Notes: a model not told the origin generated them from the sequence alone. A stretch of DNA of 64,000 bases from Tropicibacter sp. Alg240-R139 (GCF_900537075.1 NZ_UNRA01000002.1:545249-609248), one strand, 5' to 3'. Shown: positions 44,967 to 54,691, numbered from the stretch's first letter. Translations and numbers: made by a program.

Positions 44967-46775
44967 ATGACTTTGAACCAAACCCTGACAACAGTAACCG
45001 ACCGCATCATTGAGCGCAGCGCGCCACTGCGCGGTGCCTATCTGACCCGAATGGCAGAGGCGACGGCACAAGGCCCGGTTCGCGGGCATCTGAGTTGCAG
45101 TGGACAAGCCCACGCCTATGCGGGTGCGGGCCATGATCAGGCACGGCTAGCTCAGGCGAGCGTCGGGAACATTGGGATCGTCACCAGCTACAACGACATG
45201 CTGTCGGCGCATCAGCCGTTCGAGCACTACCCGCAGTTGATCCGCACTGCCATCCGCGAAGCAGGCGGTACCGCGCAAGTCGCCGGGGGGGTACCCGCAA
45301 TGTGCGACGGCGTCACGCAAGGCGCCCCTGGGATGGAACTGTCGCTGTTTTCGCGTGACGTGATCGCGATGGCGGCCGGTGTCGCGTTGAGCCATAACAC
45401 GTTCGATGCGGTTGTGTTCTTAGGGGTCTGTGACAAAATCGTCCCCGGCTTGGTGATCGCAGCGCAGAGCTTTGGTCACCTTCCGGCGGTTTTCCTGCCT
45501 GCGGGGCCGATGGCCAGCGGGTTGGCCAACGATGAAAAAGCCAAGGTTCGACAGCAATTCGCAGCCGGTGAATGTGACCGCGACGCGTTGATGGCAGCGG
45601 AAATGGCGGCCTATCATGGCCCGGGCACCTGCACGTTCTACGGGACGGCAAACACCAATCAGATGCTGATGGAATTCATGGGGCTACACCTGCCGGGGTC
45701 GTCCTTTGTGCCACCGAACACTGATCTGCGCGCCGCGTTGACGGTCGAAGGGGCAAAGAAAGCCCTGTCTCTTAGCGCGCTTGGCAATGACTACACGCCT
45801 GTGTGTCAAATTCTGGATGAGCGAGCTTTTGTGAACGGTATCGTGGGTTTGATGGCAACCGGCGGCTCTACCAACCTGTTGATCCATTTGGTGGCGATGG
45901 CGCGGGCGGGGGGCATCGTACTGGATTGGCAGGACTTCTCGGATATCTCGGCCGAGGTGCCCCTGATCGCACGGGTTTATCCAAATGGCTTGGCGGACGT
46001 GAACCACTTTCACGCAGCGGGCGGGCTTGGTTACGCGATCTCGACCTTACTGGACGCGGGTCTGCTACATCCGGACACGCAGACAATCGCGGGCGAGGGT
46101 TTAGAGCACTACACTCGAGACCCCAAATTGATTGATGGGCAGCTGCTCTGGCAGGACGGCACGGGCCAAAGCCTGAACGACAAGATTTTACGTACAGTGT
46201 CGGACCCGTTCCAACCCACGGGAGGCCTGTCACGACTCAGCGGCTCATTAGGAACCGGTGTGATGAAAATCTCGGCCGTGTCCCCTGAACATCGGGTTGT
46301 CCAAGCGCCCGTGCGCGTGTTCAGTGATCAAGAGAGTGTCAAAGCCGCGTTCAAAGCGGGGGAGCTGATCGGCGATCTTGTGATCGTTGTCCGCTATCAG
46401 GGACCAAAGGCCAATGGCATGCCTGAACTGCATTCTTTGACACCTGTGCTGCAAATTCTTCAAGGGCGAGGACAAAAGGTGGCTCTGGTCACGGATGGGC
46501 GTATGTCAGGTGCGTCGGGCAAGGTACCTGCCGCCATTCACGTCTGCCCCGAAGCGCTCGATGGTGGCCCTATCGCTCAGCTGCGTGATGGCGATCTGCT
46601 GCGCGTCGACGCGGTGTCCGGGCAGTTGGATATTCTCACGCCGGGCGTGACTGATCGCAAGATCGAAGCGGTTGATCTGGGGGCAAACGCCTTTGGTACT
46701 GGGCGCGACCTCTTTGCCACGTTCCGTCAGGCTGTTGGTTCGGCCGACGCTGGCGCATCTGTATTCGGAGGGTGA
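44967..46775 (+). CDS. edd: 6-phosphogluconate dehydratase
   Basis: Iron-sulfur dehydratase making KDPG from 6-phosphogluconate. 602 residues, usual length. Typical IlvD/Edd segments: VTSYNDMLSAHQPFEHYPQ, GGVPAMCDGVTQGAPGMELSL, FLGVCDKIVPGLVIAAQSFGHLPAVFLPAGPM, PGTCTFYGTANTNQMLMEFMGLHLPG; the 4Fe-4S cysteines lie within these. ATG 44967 follows GGAGGG. The operon with zwf and eda gives the whole Entner-Doudoroff step set apart from the lactonase. Confidence 0.97.
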   Translation: MTLNQTLTTVTDRIIERSAPLRGAYLTRMAEATAQGPVRGHLSCSGQAHAYAGAGHDQARLAQASVGNIGIVTSYNDMLSAHQPFEHYPQLIRTAIREAGGTAQVAGGVPAMCDGVTQGAPGMELSLFSRDVIAMAAGVALSHNTFDAVVFLGVCDKIVPGLVIAAQSFGHLPAVFLPAGPMASGLANDEKAKVRQQFAAGECDRDALMAAEMAAYHGPGTCTFYGTANTNQMLMEFMGLHLPGSSFVPPNTDLRAALTVEGAKKALSLSALGNDYTPVCQILDERAFVNGIVGLMATGGSTNLLIHLVAMARAGGIVLDWQDFSDISAEVPLIARVYPNGLADVNHFHAAGGLGYAISTLLDAGLLHPDTQTIAGEGLEHYTRDPKLIDGQLLWQDGTGQSLNDKILRTVSDPFQPTGGLSRLSGSLGTGVMKISAVSPEHRVVQAPVRVFSDQESVKAAFKAGELIGDLVIVVRYQGPKANGMPELHSLTPVLQILQGRGQKVALVTDGRMSGASGKVPAAIHVCPEALDGGPIAQLRDGDLLRVDAVSGQLDILTPGVTDRKIEAVDLGANAFGTGRDLFATFRQAVGSADAGASVFGG

Positions 46776-46778
46776 GAA

Positions 46779-47414
46779 ATGACATCTAAATCCATTCGCA
46801 CACGAGAGATTTGCGAGTTGGCCCCTATCGTTCCGGTTCTGGTGGTCGAAGACGCTGCACTGGCGGCGCCTTTGGCCCAAGCGCTGGTTGCAGGTGGTTT
46901 GCCTGCCCTCGAAGTGACCCTGCGCACACCCGCAGCCTTGGACGCCATCCGTGCCATGGCCGATGTACCGGGCGGCGTTGTTGGGGCAGGGACATTGATC
47001 ACGCCCGAGGACGTTCGTGCCGCCAAGGAAGCAGGGGCCCAATTTGGCGTCTCTCCTGGGGCAACGGACGCTTTGATAGCCGCTTGCGAGGCCGAAGGGC
47101 TACCGTTGCTTCCGGGCGCGGCCACCGCATCCGAGGCAATGCGCCTGCTGGAACAAGGTTATGACATGCTCAAATTCTTCCCGGCCGAGGCGTCGGGGGG
47201 GGCACCGGCTTTGAAGGCCATTGGCGCGCCTCTGCCGCAGGTGTCATTCTGTCCAACAGGTGGCGTGTCACCCAGCAATGTGCAGGACTACCTTGCGTTG
47301 ACGAATGTTGTTTGTGCCGGTGGCAGTTGGGTCGCACCAAAGTCGATGTCCAGCGCCGGGGATTGGGCCGGGATCGAGGCTTTGGCGCGTGATGCAGCAG
47401 CGTTCAGAGGGTAG
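46779..47414 (+). CDS. eda: KDPG aldolase
   Basis: Splits 2-keto-3-deoxy-6-phosphogluconate to pyruvate and glyceraldehyde-3-phosphate. 211 residues: catalytic Glu in LPALEVTLRTPAALDAI, Schiff-base Lys in DMLKFFPAEASGG, and SFCPTGGVSPSNVQDYLAL. GGAGGGTGAG precedes ATG. It is last in the operon. The repeat element at 47456-47545 follows. Confidence 0.97.
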   Translation: MTSKSIRTREICELAPIVPVLVVEDAALAAPLAQALVAGGLPALEVTLRTPAALDAIRAMADVPGGVVGAGTLITPEDVRAAKEAGAQFGVSPGATDALIAACEAEGLPLLPGAATASEAMRLLEQGYDMLKFFPAEASGGAPALKAIGAPLPQVSFCPTGGVSPSNVQDYLALTNVVCAGGSWVAPKSMSSAGDWAGIEALARDAAAFRG

Positions 47415-47455
47415 CGAAAGAACCCTTCGGGATTGATTGAAACAACTGCGTTTTG

Positions 47456-47545
47456 CGGCGACGCCCCGCGCAAAGCGCGGCGCCCGGCCCAACGGGAGGA
47501 GTGCCCCGCAAGGGGCACCGACGACGGGCGGGAGATCCCCGGGTT
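47456..47545 (-). repeat. Intergenic repeat family, copy 1 (unit A, reverse)
   Basis: Hairpin-rich GC repeat between convergent eda and the ABC gene. Stem CCGCG-CGCGG (47466-47480) and stem GTGCCCC-GCAA-GGGGCAC (47501-47518, a GNRA tetraloop on this strand). It matches unit A of copies 2 and 4, reversed, including the string CGGCCCAACGGGAGGAG. Confidence 0.8.
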
Positions 47546-47548
47546 CAA

Positions 47549-49405
47549 TTATCCCATCAGACGGCCGAACACGCGGCGAACCCATCCAATCTGAGGTGGA
47601 TCAATCTCTCTTGCGTGCGGCGTCAAAGCGGCCATCCCTTCTGGGTCGATCACCGTTTTACCATCTTGGAATTGCAGACGGTACAAGTCGGCGTAGATAC
47701 CGCCACGGGCCAGCAGCTCGTCGTGGGGGCCTTCATCGACGACCTCGCCGCGCTCCATCACAACGATCTTGTCGGCGTTTCGGATGGTGGACAGACGGTG
47801 TGCAATAACAATGGTCGTGCGGCCTCCCGACAGCCGGTCAAGCGCCTCTTGGACAACCTTCTCAGACTGCGCATCAAGCGCACTGGTCGCCTCGTCCAAC
47901 AACAGCACAGGCGTGTCCCGCAGCAGCGCCCGGGCGATGACCACACGCTGTCGCTGTCCACCTGACAGGGCCGAGCCGCGCGGACCTACATGGGTATCAA
48001 GGCCCTTTTCCAGCTTGGGTAAGAAATCCGACACATGGGCTGCGTCCAGCACATCCTGCAACTGTTTGTCGCTCACATCAGTCCGTCCCAACAGAATGTT
48101 CTCGCGCAGTGTTTCGTCAAACAGCAAAGCTTCTTGCGAGACCACCGAATAGAGATCGCGTAATCTGTCGAGTGACATGTCGCGCACTTCGACACCGCCC
48201 ACGCTGACCGAGCCTGTTTGCGGGTCCACAAGACGGGTGAGCAGGTTGAATATAGTTGACTTTCCCGCACCGGAGGCCCCGACCAGGGCCGTTGTCTTAC
48301 CGCTTTCCGCGCGCAGGCTCAGCCCCCGCAGAACCTTGGCATCTCCATAGCTAAGTTCGACTCCCTCCAACGCGATGTCCGGGCGACCTGATGGTGCGGC
48401 CGCGGGTTTATCTGGCGACACAAGCTTGATCGGTGCGTCCATCAGGTCCTTGATGCGTTCCAAAGCAGCGGCGGCGGCCTGCCAGGTGCCACTGACCGAG
48501 GCCAGGCGGCGCATCGGGTCAAAGGCCAGGCCGATGGCGGTGAAGAAACTCATGAATTCGCCGACGGATTTTTCGCCCGAGATGATCTCGGATCCGCCAT
48601 AAAGCAGAACGCCCATGAACCCCACGCCGGCCATTATGTCGATCAGACCGGTGATCGAGGCCACGCCAAAGCTGGCGCGCACCTCGGAACGAACAAAACC
48701 ACTCATGCGGCCAGTAAAGCGATCAACCTGATAGTGTTCCAGATTGTTGAGTTTGATTGGCACGATCCCGTGAAAGATCTCGTCCAACCGGGTCGACAGA
48801 TCCGCGCCCAGATCACGGGCCTGAGCCGCCTTTTTGCGCACGTAGCGTTGGGCGGCCGCGACCGGTAGCAGCAACACGGGCACGCCGATCAACATGACAG
48901 CGGTCCATATGAAATCAACGTTGATCGCGACACCAATCAGCACGACAAGGGACACCGCATCGCGCCCGGCACCGGTAATAATCACCTGCCAGACCTGGTT
49001 GACGGCGAAGACATCCATCTGCACCCGCTGGATCAGGAAGCCGGGCGGGTGAGTTTGGTGAAATGAAGTATCTTGCCGGATCAGCCGGTTCAGCAGGTCC
49101 AGTCGCAGATGGGCCGCAGTCTCTTGCGAGATTCGAACCAGCAGAACCTTTTGGACCACACCTGCAATGCCGCGTACGGCGAAGATCACGAAAAACGCCA
49201 GGCTCACCCACTTCAGGGCGCCGGTATTGCCCTGTACGAATACGTCATCGAACATCGGCTGCATCATGTAGCTGAGCACGCCGACCATGCTGCCTTCGAG
49301 CAACATAAAGACCATGGCAATGCCCAAGAGTGGAATATGCTTATGCAGATACCCTCGCCAGAGCCAGCCCATGAGTTCACGGCTAGATTTGTGTTTTACA
49401 CTCAT
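47549..49405 (-). CDS. MsbA-type ABC exporter, fused permease-ATPase
   Basis: 618 residues: six-helix ABC membrane domain (LLGIAMVFMLLEGSMVGVLSYMMQPMFDDVFV onward) and a cytoplasmic ATPase with Walker A VGASGAGKSTIFNLL, Q-loop SVVSQEALLFDETLRENI, signature LSGGQRQRVVIARALL and Walker B TPVLLLDEATSALDAQ, then HRLSTI. It works as a homodimer exporting lipids or drugs; MsbA-like flippase is the nearest guess. Start ATG 49405 (MSVKHKSSRELMGW) has a poor ribosome site; upstream sequence in frame is not protein-like. Convergent with eda. Confidence 0.92.
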   Translation of the reverse strand: MSVKHKSSRELMGWLWRGYLHKHIPLLGIAMVFMLLEGSMVGVLSYMMQPMFDDVFVQGNTGALKWVSLAFFVIFAVRGIAGVVQKVLLVRISQETAAHLRLDLLNRLIRQDTSFHQTHPPGFLIQRVQMDVFAVNQVWQVIITGAGRDAVSLVVLIGVAINVDFIWTAVMLIGVPVLLLPVAAAQRYVRKKAAQARDLGADLSTRLDEIFHGIVPIKLNNLEHYQVDRFTGRMSGFVRSEVRASFGVASITGLIDIMAGVGFMGVLLYGGSEIISGEKSVGEFMSFFTAIGLAFDPMRRLASVSGTWQAAAAALERIKDLMDAPIKLVSPDKPAAAPSGRPDIALEGVELSYGDAKVLRGLSLRAESGKTTALVGASGAGKSTIFNLLTRLVDPQTGSVSVGGVEVRDMSLDRLRDLYSVVSQEALLFDETLRENILLGRTDVSDKQLQDVLDAAHVSDFLPKLEKGLDTHVGPRGSALSGGQRQRVVIARALLRDTPVLLLDEATSALDAQSEKVVQEALDRLSGGRTTIVIAHRLSTIRNADKIVVMERGEVVDEGPHDELLARGGIYADLYRLQFQDGKTVIDPEGMAALTPHAREIDPPQIGWVRRVFGRLMG

Positions 49406-49576
49406 GGCGTTGCTTTCATTGGTGGGAGGAGTGGTACTGACAGGTTTTTGGTCATGACGCGCCCATTTAAGCACGTCCCTGCGCAGGCGCAAGTTTGCTC
49501 GGCGCTTGCCGTTTGGTGAATTGACGCCAAGCGCGCGTTCGCTAGGGTGGCGGGCGGAGAGAGAACAGGCATTCAG

Positions 49577-50791
49577 ATGACAGCAAATTCGACACCCGTT
49601 TCGGGCCGCCACTACCTTGCCATTCCGGGCCCTTCGGTGATGCCCGAAGCGGTTCTGCAGGCCATGCATCGCGCCGCGCCGAATATTTATGAAGGCGAGC
49701 TGATCGACATGATGCCCGCGCTGACAGCCGATTTGCGGCGAGTGGCCCGGACCAGTCACAACGTGGCCATCTATATCGCCAATGGCCACGGAGTATGGGA
49801 GGCGGCGCTGGCTAACACCATCGCACCGGGTGAACGGGTTCTCGTGCCTGCAACAGGGCGGTTCGCCCATGGCTGGGCGCTGATGGCGCAAGGGCTTGGG
49901 ATCGAAACGCAAATCCTTGACTTTGGCAAGTCCAGCCCTTGGGGTCTGGAACAGATCGCCGAAGCGCTGCGTGTTGACACAGCCCACCAGATCAAAGCTG
50001 TGTTGGCGGTACATGTGGACACTTCAACCTCGATCCGAAACAATGTGCCTGCATTGCGGGCATTGCTGGATGACCTGGATCATCCCGCGCTGCTGATGGC
50101 GGATTGCATCGCCTCGATGGGGTGTGACCGGTTCGAGATGGACGACTGGGGCGTGGATGTGGCTGTCACCGGCAGCCAGAAAGGGCTGATGGTGCCCCCC
50201 GGTAATGCGTTTGTTTTCTTCAATGATAAAGCGGCGGCCAAGCGAGCTTCGATGCCACGGGTGTCGGGGTATTGGGATTGGACGCCGCGCGCGCACCCGG
50301 AGGAATTCTATCAGTATTTTAACGGTACGGCGCCCACGCATCATCTGCATGGGCTGCGTCAAGCGCTCGATATGATTCATGGTGAGGGCATGGAAAATGT
50401 CTGGTCGCGGCACGAAACCTTGGCACGCGCCATCTGGGCCGCTTGCAAGGTCTGGGCCGAAGGCGGGGCGCTTGCTCTCAATGTCAGCGATCCCGAGTTC
50501 CGCTCGCATGCTGTTACTTCGCTGCGGCTGGATCAGGGGCGTGGTACGGCCTTGCGCAATTGGGTCGAAACCAACTTGGGGCTGACCCTGGGCATTGGAC
50601 TTGGAATGGCGGAACCGGGTGATCCAAAGCGGGACGACTTTTTCCGACTGGGTCACATGGGCTATCTGAATGGTCAGATGCTCTTGGGGATGCTCGGCGG
50701 TGTCGAGGCAGGGCTTGCTGCACTGGATGTACCACGTGGTAAAGGTGCGCTTGACGCGGCGGCAGCGGTAATTTCTGGCGTTGGTGCCTGA
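49577..50791 (+). CDS. Class V aminotransferase (serine/alanine-glyoxylate type)
   Basis: 404 residues of the PLP fold-type I class V group: YLAIPGPSVMPEAVLQAMHRA, SHNVAIYIANGHGVWEAALANTIAPGE, DCIASMGCDRFEMDDWGVDVAVTGSQKGLMVPPG (Lys bound to PLP) and a C-terminal FFRLGHMGYLNGQMLLGML. The family covers serine-glyoxylate and alanine-glyoxylate aminotransferases of the serine cycle or photorespiration; exact donor is not fixed by sequence. ATG 49577 has a weak AGG site. Divergent from the ABC gene. Confidence 0.9.
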   Translation: MTANSTPVSGRHYLAIPGPSVMPEAVLQAMHRAAPNIYEGELIDMMPALTADLRRVARTSHNVAIYIANGHGVWEAALANTIAPGERVLVPATGRFAHGWALMAQGLGIETQILDFGKSSPWGLEQIAEALRVDTAHQIKAVLAVHVDTSTSIRNNVPALRALLDDLDHPALLMADCIASMGCDRFEMDDWGVDVAVTGSQKGLMVPPGNAFVFFNDKAAAKRASMPRVSGYWDWTPRAHPEEFYQYFNGTAPTHHLHGLRQALDMIHGEGMENVWSRHETLARAIWAACKVWAEGGALALNVSDPEFRSHAVTSLRLDQGRGTALRNWVETNLGLTLGIGLGMAEPGDPKRDDFFRLGHMGYLNGQMLLGMLGGVEAGLAALDVPRGKGALDAAAAVISGVGA

Positions 50792-50805
50792 AGCGCGGGT
50801 TGAGG

Positions 50806-51060
50806 CCCAAAGCGCTTCCGCCCGTCGTCGATGTTTCTGACGAAACACCTCCTCCCGTTGGGCCGGGCCTCGCTGCGCTCGGCGGTTGGTGCCTAAGGCT
50901 GGCTAGACGACGAAACAATCCGGTTCGCTTAGCTTCGGCGCTCGTTCAAAACACAGGCCACAAGCGGAACCCCGCCGGGGATTGCCCGGCGCCCGGCCCA
51001 AAGCCGCTAGCGGTGCCGACGAAGTCGGGATCGCTCGGGTGCGGGAGTTCCCCCGGGGAT
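50806..51060 (+). repeat. Intergenic repeat family, copy 2 (units A and B)
   Basis: Composite element between convergent genes. Unit A (about 50819-50895) has stem TGTTTC-TGAC-GAAACA (50832-50847), then TCCCGTTGGGCCGGGCCTCG. Unit B (about 50975-51055) has CGCCGGG/CCCGGCG near 50973-50992 and stem CCGAC-GAA-GTCGG (51016-51028), then CTCGGGTGCGGGAG. About 80 bp of unrelated sequence link the units. Confidence 0.8.
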
Positions 51061-51068
51061 TGGAGATT

Positions 51069-51248
51069 TTAACCAGCCTTTTGTCCAAGTCGTGTGATAC
51101 CGACATTCAGGCTGGCGGCCAATATGAGTGCCATGCCAAAGCCAAAGAGCGCCCAGATCGCGCAGAGTATCCACATCAGGTTCACACCCAGCATGGTCAG
51201 TGCGGCTGTCGTGTAATCGGGCGCGCGGCCCGGTGGTTTGCCAAACAT
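51069..51248 (-). CDS. Small membrane protein upstream-adjacent to hisC (59 residues)
   Basis: MFGKPPGRAPDYTTAALTML then GVNLMWILCAIWALFGFGMA, LILAASLNVGITRLGQKAG: one or two membrane helices, no known domain. A perfect AAGGAGA site stands 6 bases before the ATG at 51248. It lies 49 bp downstream of the aminotransferase gene on the same strand and is likely co-transcribed. It is a real gene by composition and ribosome site, but I know no function. Confidence 0.75.
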   Translation of the reverse strand: MFGKPPGRAPDYTTAALTMLGVNLMWILCAIWALFGFGMALILAASLNVGITRLGQKAG

Positions 51249-51297
51249 GGGTCTCTCCTTCGCTCATCACTATAGCGCGGAGAAGAAATTTGTCAGG

Positions 51298-52422
51298 TTA
51301 CGCCTGCCTGTTGGCCTGCGCGCGAGCGACCTGCAGCGCGCCGGGCAGGGCGGCGGCGAATGCATCAAGATCCTGCCGACGGCCACAGCTGATGCGGATG
51401 CAACGGTTCTGAGGAGCGGCAAAGGGCATGCGCACAAAAAGACCCTTCGCAATCAGCGCGTCCAGAACCGACTTGGCAAACACCCCGTCCTGTCCGCAGT
51501 CGATTGCGACGAAATTTGTGGCCGAAGGGATCACATTCAGCCCGTTTTCTCGGGCGATCACATCGATGCGATCTCGCGCTGCGCTGATTTCGGATTGCAC
51601 ACGCTCCAACCAATCCCCGTCATGCAAAGCGGCCAGCGCACCGGCCTGCGCCGCTCGGTTCATGCCGAAATGGTTGCGCACCTTGTTGAACGCCGAGATT
51701 AAGCTTGGTGTGCCGAGCGCATAACCGACCCGGGCGCCCGCCATGCCATAAGCCTTTGAGAATGTGCGCATCCGGATCAACCTGGGATCATCGATGTCGA
51801 CAGGCGCTTCGGTCCCTTCAGGAGCACATTCCACATAAGCCTCGTCCAGAACCAGCAAACAGCCCTGAGGCAGTGCTTCCATCGCAGCCACGATGTCGGT
51901 GCCCTTGTGCCAAGTACCCATGGGGTTGTCAGGGTTGGCTAGGTATACCAGCTTGGCGCCCACCTCCGCGGCTTTGGCAAAGAGCGTTGTCGGGTCCTCA
52001 TAATCGCCCGAATATGGCACTTTATGCAGCGTTCCGCCAAAGCCTGCGACATGGTAATTGAACGTCGGATATGCCCCGTCCGAGGTGACCACGGCATCGC
52101 CTGACCCGATGAACAGTCGTACCAGATAGCCCAACAGCCCATCGATTCCTTCGCCCACAACGATGTTCTCGGGTGCAATCCCATGATGCGCGGCCAGAGC
52201 TTGGCGTAGGTCGTGGTTCTCTGGATCGCCGTACATCCAGATGTCACCGGCGACATTTTGCATCGCCTCGATCGCGCGGGGCGAAGGGCCAAAGACGTTC
52301 TCGTTCGCTCCTAGACGAGCCTCAAAGGGCGCGCCGCGTTGGCGTTCCTGGGTCTCAGGTCCGACAAAGGGGACGGTGGCGGGCAAGGATTGGGCGAGAG
52401 GGGTGAAGCGGAATTGTGTCAT
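51298..52422 (-). CDS. hisC: Histidinol-phosphate/aromatic aminotransferase (HisC family)
   Basis: 374 residues of PLP fold-type I class II. Substrate loop LGANENVFGPSPRAIEAMQ; DPENHDLRQALAAHHGI; VVGEGIDGLLGYLVRLFIG; aspartate of the PLP ring in VYLANPDNPMGTW; PLP Lys in MRTFSKAYGMAGARVGYALG. Family members make histidinol phosphate or aromatic amino acids; with no his genes nearby it may be the second, aromatic, copy. The gene is complete. Confidence 0.9.
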   Translation of the reverse strand: MTQFRFTPLAQSLPATVPFVGPETQERQRGAPFEARLGANENVFGPSPRAIEAMQNVAGDIWMYGDPENHDLRQALAAHHGIAPENIVVGEGIDGLLGYLVRLFIGSGDAVVTSDGAYPTFNYHVAGFGGTLHKVPYSGDYEDPTTLFAKAAEVGAKLVYLANPDNPMGTWHKGTDIVAAMEALPQGCLLVLDEAYVECAPEGTEAPVDIDDPRLIRMRTFSKAYGMAGARVGYALGTPSLISAFNKVRNHFGMNRAAQAGALAALHDGDWLERVQSEISAARDRIDVIARENGLNVIPSATNFVAIDCGQDGVFAKSVLDALIAKGLFVRMPFAAPQNRCIRISCGRRQDLDAFAAALPGALQVARAQANRQA

Positions 52423-52476
52423 GTCCGCAGATAACCGCAGCGCGCGGGCTCTCGCAAGCCTCGCGCGCCAATGTAC

Positions 52477-53376
52477 CTAGAAGAAGATCAGATAGATGAG
52501 CCCAGCGTAGATGCCGTATTGGATGGCGTAGTAGACCGTGCTGTTCCACGCCTTGATGCGTTTGCCATAGGCACGCACCTTGTAGATCCAGGCAAAGGCC
52601 TTGTTCACCGCGCCTACCTTGTCACCCGGCACGTTCTTGGTGGCCGAGGCTGACATGACGATGTTGGAAAACGCTGTGTTGATCCAGTTGATCGGTGCAA
52701 AGGTCACCGGTCGCTTGATGTCCAGGAACAGAACGATGCGGTTTGCATCGGTCGTGTTTTCCGCATGGTGAATGTAAGTCTCGTCAAACATCACCACTTC
52801 GCCATCGCGCCACGAGTAGTTGTCACCATCCACGTTGATATAGCAGCCATCGTCGTTTGGTGTGGTCAGGCCCATGTGATAACGCAGCGAACCGGCAAAG
52901 GGGTCGCGATGACGGACCAGTGTGGCCCCCGGCGGCAGGCTGGCAAACATCGCACCTTTGATCGACGGGATCTGTTCCACCATCTGGGTGGTCACCGGGC
53001 AAGTCTCTTTGGCAGATCCCAGCGACGAGCCGTACCATTTCAGGTAAAACCGGGTCCAGCCGGTCTTGAAGAACGAGTTGAAGCCGATGTCGTCCAGATC
53101 ATCCGACGCTTTGATTGCGCCCGCGTTGTTGAGTTGTACCGCCTCGTCCCGGATGGTTTCCCAGTTGTCTTGCAGCGGTTTCAGCTCGGGAAATAGGGCT
53201 GGGTCGACGTAGGGTGACGTCGGCACCTTGGAAAAGACATAGAACAAGCAGTTCAGCGGCGCAAAAAGGTTGGCATGGTCAGTGATCCGGCGGCGGATCA
53301 ACTCATGGCGAAGTTTGCCACGGGTCTGAACGTAGATCGAACACAGCACAAAGATCGCGAGTATGGTAAAACCCAT
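52477..53376 (-). CDS. Aspartyl/asparaginyl beta-hydroxylase-like protein (LpxO type)
   Basis: 299 residues: N-terminal membrane helix (FTILAIFVLCSIYV), 2-oxoglutarate/Fe hydroxylase core with iron ligands His-Asp in VRHRDPFAGSLRYHMGL and the distal His in YIHHAENTTDANRIVLFLDIKRPV, then a C-terminal helix (YGIYAGLIYLIFF). The pattern resembles LpxO, which hydroxylates lipid A fatty acids, but other Asp_Arg_Hydrox members act on proteins. It is a complete frame. Divergent from the SMP-30-type gene 244 bp away. Confidence 0.88.
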   Translation of the reverse strand: MGFTILAIFVLCSIYVQTRGKLRHELIRRRITDHANLFAPLNCLFYVFSKVPTSPYVDPALFPELKPLQDNWETIRDEAVQLNNAGAIKASDDLDDIGFNSFFKTGWTRFYLKWYGSSLGSAKETCPVTTQMVEQIPSIKGAMFASLPPGATLVRHRDPFAGSLRYHMGLTTPNDDGCYINVDGDNYSWRDGEVVMFDETYIHHAENTTDANRIVLFLDIKRPVTFAPINWINTAFSNIVMSASATKNVPGDKVGAVNKAFAWIYKVRAYGKRIKAWNSTVYYAIQYGIYAGLIYLIFF

Positions 53377-53620
53377 TCAATGTCCTTCCGAGGAAATCTT
53401 ATTGTTTGTCTCTGATTTGATCGCATATGCCGGTGGGCAGTCTGCCGCGCAAGAGGGCAGTATTCACTTTTTGAATATTGCTACAATCCCCTCAGCGGGT
53501 CTTTGCCGAGGTATTCGACCGCTGAAAGGATGCAAAAGCCTGATCTGCTCAGCCAGCGGGTTGCGTTGATCTCGCCAAGGTTGCAGGGTTTGCCCGAGTT
53601 TTGCAGCGGCGGGGATAGTC

Positions 53621-54691
53621 ATGCGCATTGTTTTGATTTTGGGTCTGGCGGGACTTGGGTATCTACTGTTCTGGCCTATTCCGGTTGATCCCATCGCTTA
53701 TATTCCGCCCGAAGATTGTGGTTTTGTAGGGGACTTCGCCGAAAACGCTGCCCTCGACAAGGCACAGATCATCACGTTGCCGGATGGTGAGATCGGTCCC
53801 GAGGATTTAGCCGTGTTGCCTGACGGCCGCGTTTTCACCACCAGCCTGTCCGGCATTCTCTATCAGATCGACGGGGTCGAGCCGATCGTGGTTGATCGCT
53901 TGGGGGGGCGTCCGCTAGGGCTCAAGGCGGGGCCAGATGGCGCATTGTACATCGCTGACAGTTTTCGCGGGATCATGCGGTGGACGGGTCCGGGTACTCT
54001 GGAAAGCGTGGTGTCCGAGATTGATGGTGAGCCGGTAATCTATGCCAATCAGTTGGACGTGGCGCGCGACGGGACAATATATTTTTCGAATTCGTCAGAT
54101 CGGTTCGACCCGGAAACCATGGGCGGGACCAAGCCGACTTCGGTCTTGGCGATCTGGGAGCAATCCGACGCCGGTTACGTTGCGCGGCGCACCCCGGATG
54201 GTATGGTCGAAAAGATCGCGACCGGGTTTGTGTATACCAACGGCGTAGCACTCTCGCAGGATGAGGATTTCCTGCTGATCAACGAAACCGGACGCGCACG
54301 GGTGCATCGACTGTGGTTGACAGGAGCCAAAGCCGGCGAGCAAGAAGTATTTATGGATAACTTGCCGGGTTACCCTGACAATCTGGAACGTCAGGACGAT
54401 GGCACATTTTGGTTGGCGCTTGCCAGCCCACGCGTCCCGGCAGAGGCTTTGATGCCATATCCGTTCTTGCGCAAGGTGATTTGGCGACTTGGGCCTGCAG
54501 TGCGACCGGCCCCGATTGAACGTGGAATGGCAATTCAGTTCGATGCCGATGCAAACGTCCTGCGCACCTTGCAAGACCCGGATGGCCGATTGGGTATCAC
54601 TACAGGTGCACGGGTTGTTGGGGATCAGTTCTATGTCATGGCGTTGGACTCACCCGGATTTGGCCGGATGTCTGTGGCGGACATGCCGTGA
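53621..54691 (+). CDS. SMP-30/gluconolactonase-like beta-propeller protein
   Basis: 356 residues starting MRIVLILGLAGLGYLLFWPIP (membrane anchor or signal), then a six-bladed beta-propeller of the SMP-30/strictosidine-synthase group: LPDGRVFTTSLSGILYQIDG, LKAGPDGALYIADSFRGIMRW, YANQLDVARDGTIYFSNSSDRF, KIATGFVYTNGVALSQDEDFLLINET. The family hydrolyses lactones. A gluconolactonase role supplementing the pgl-less zwf operon is possible but the anchor puts it in the periplasm, so the link is weak. GGGGATA precedes the ATG. Confidence 0.87.
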   Translation: MRIVLILGLAGLGYLLFWPIPVDPIAYIPPEDCGFVGDFAENAALDKAQIITLPDGEIGPEDLAVLPDGRVFTTSLSGILYQIDGVEPIVVDRLGGRPLGLKAGPDGALYIADSFRGIMRWTGPGTLESVVSEIDGEPVIYANQLDVARDGTIYFSNSSDRFDPETMGGTKPTSVLAIWEQSDAGYVARRTPDGMVEKIATGFVYTNGVALSQDEDFLLINETGRARVHRLWLTGAKAGEQEVFMDNLPGYPDNLERQDDGTFWLALASPRVPAEALMPYPFLRKVIWRLGPAVRPAPIERGMAIQFDADANVLRTLQDPDGRLGITTGARVVGDQFYVMALDSPGFGRMSVADMP

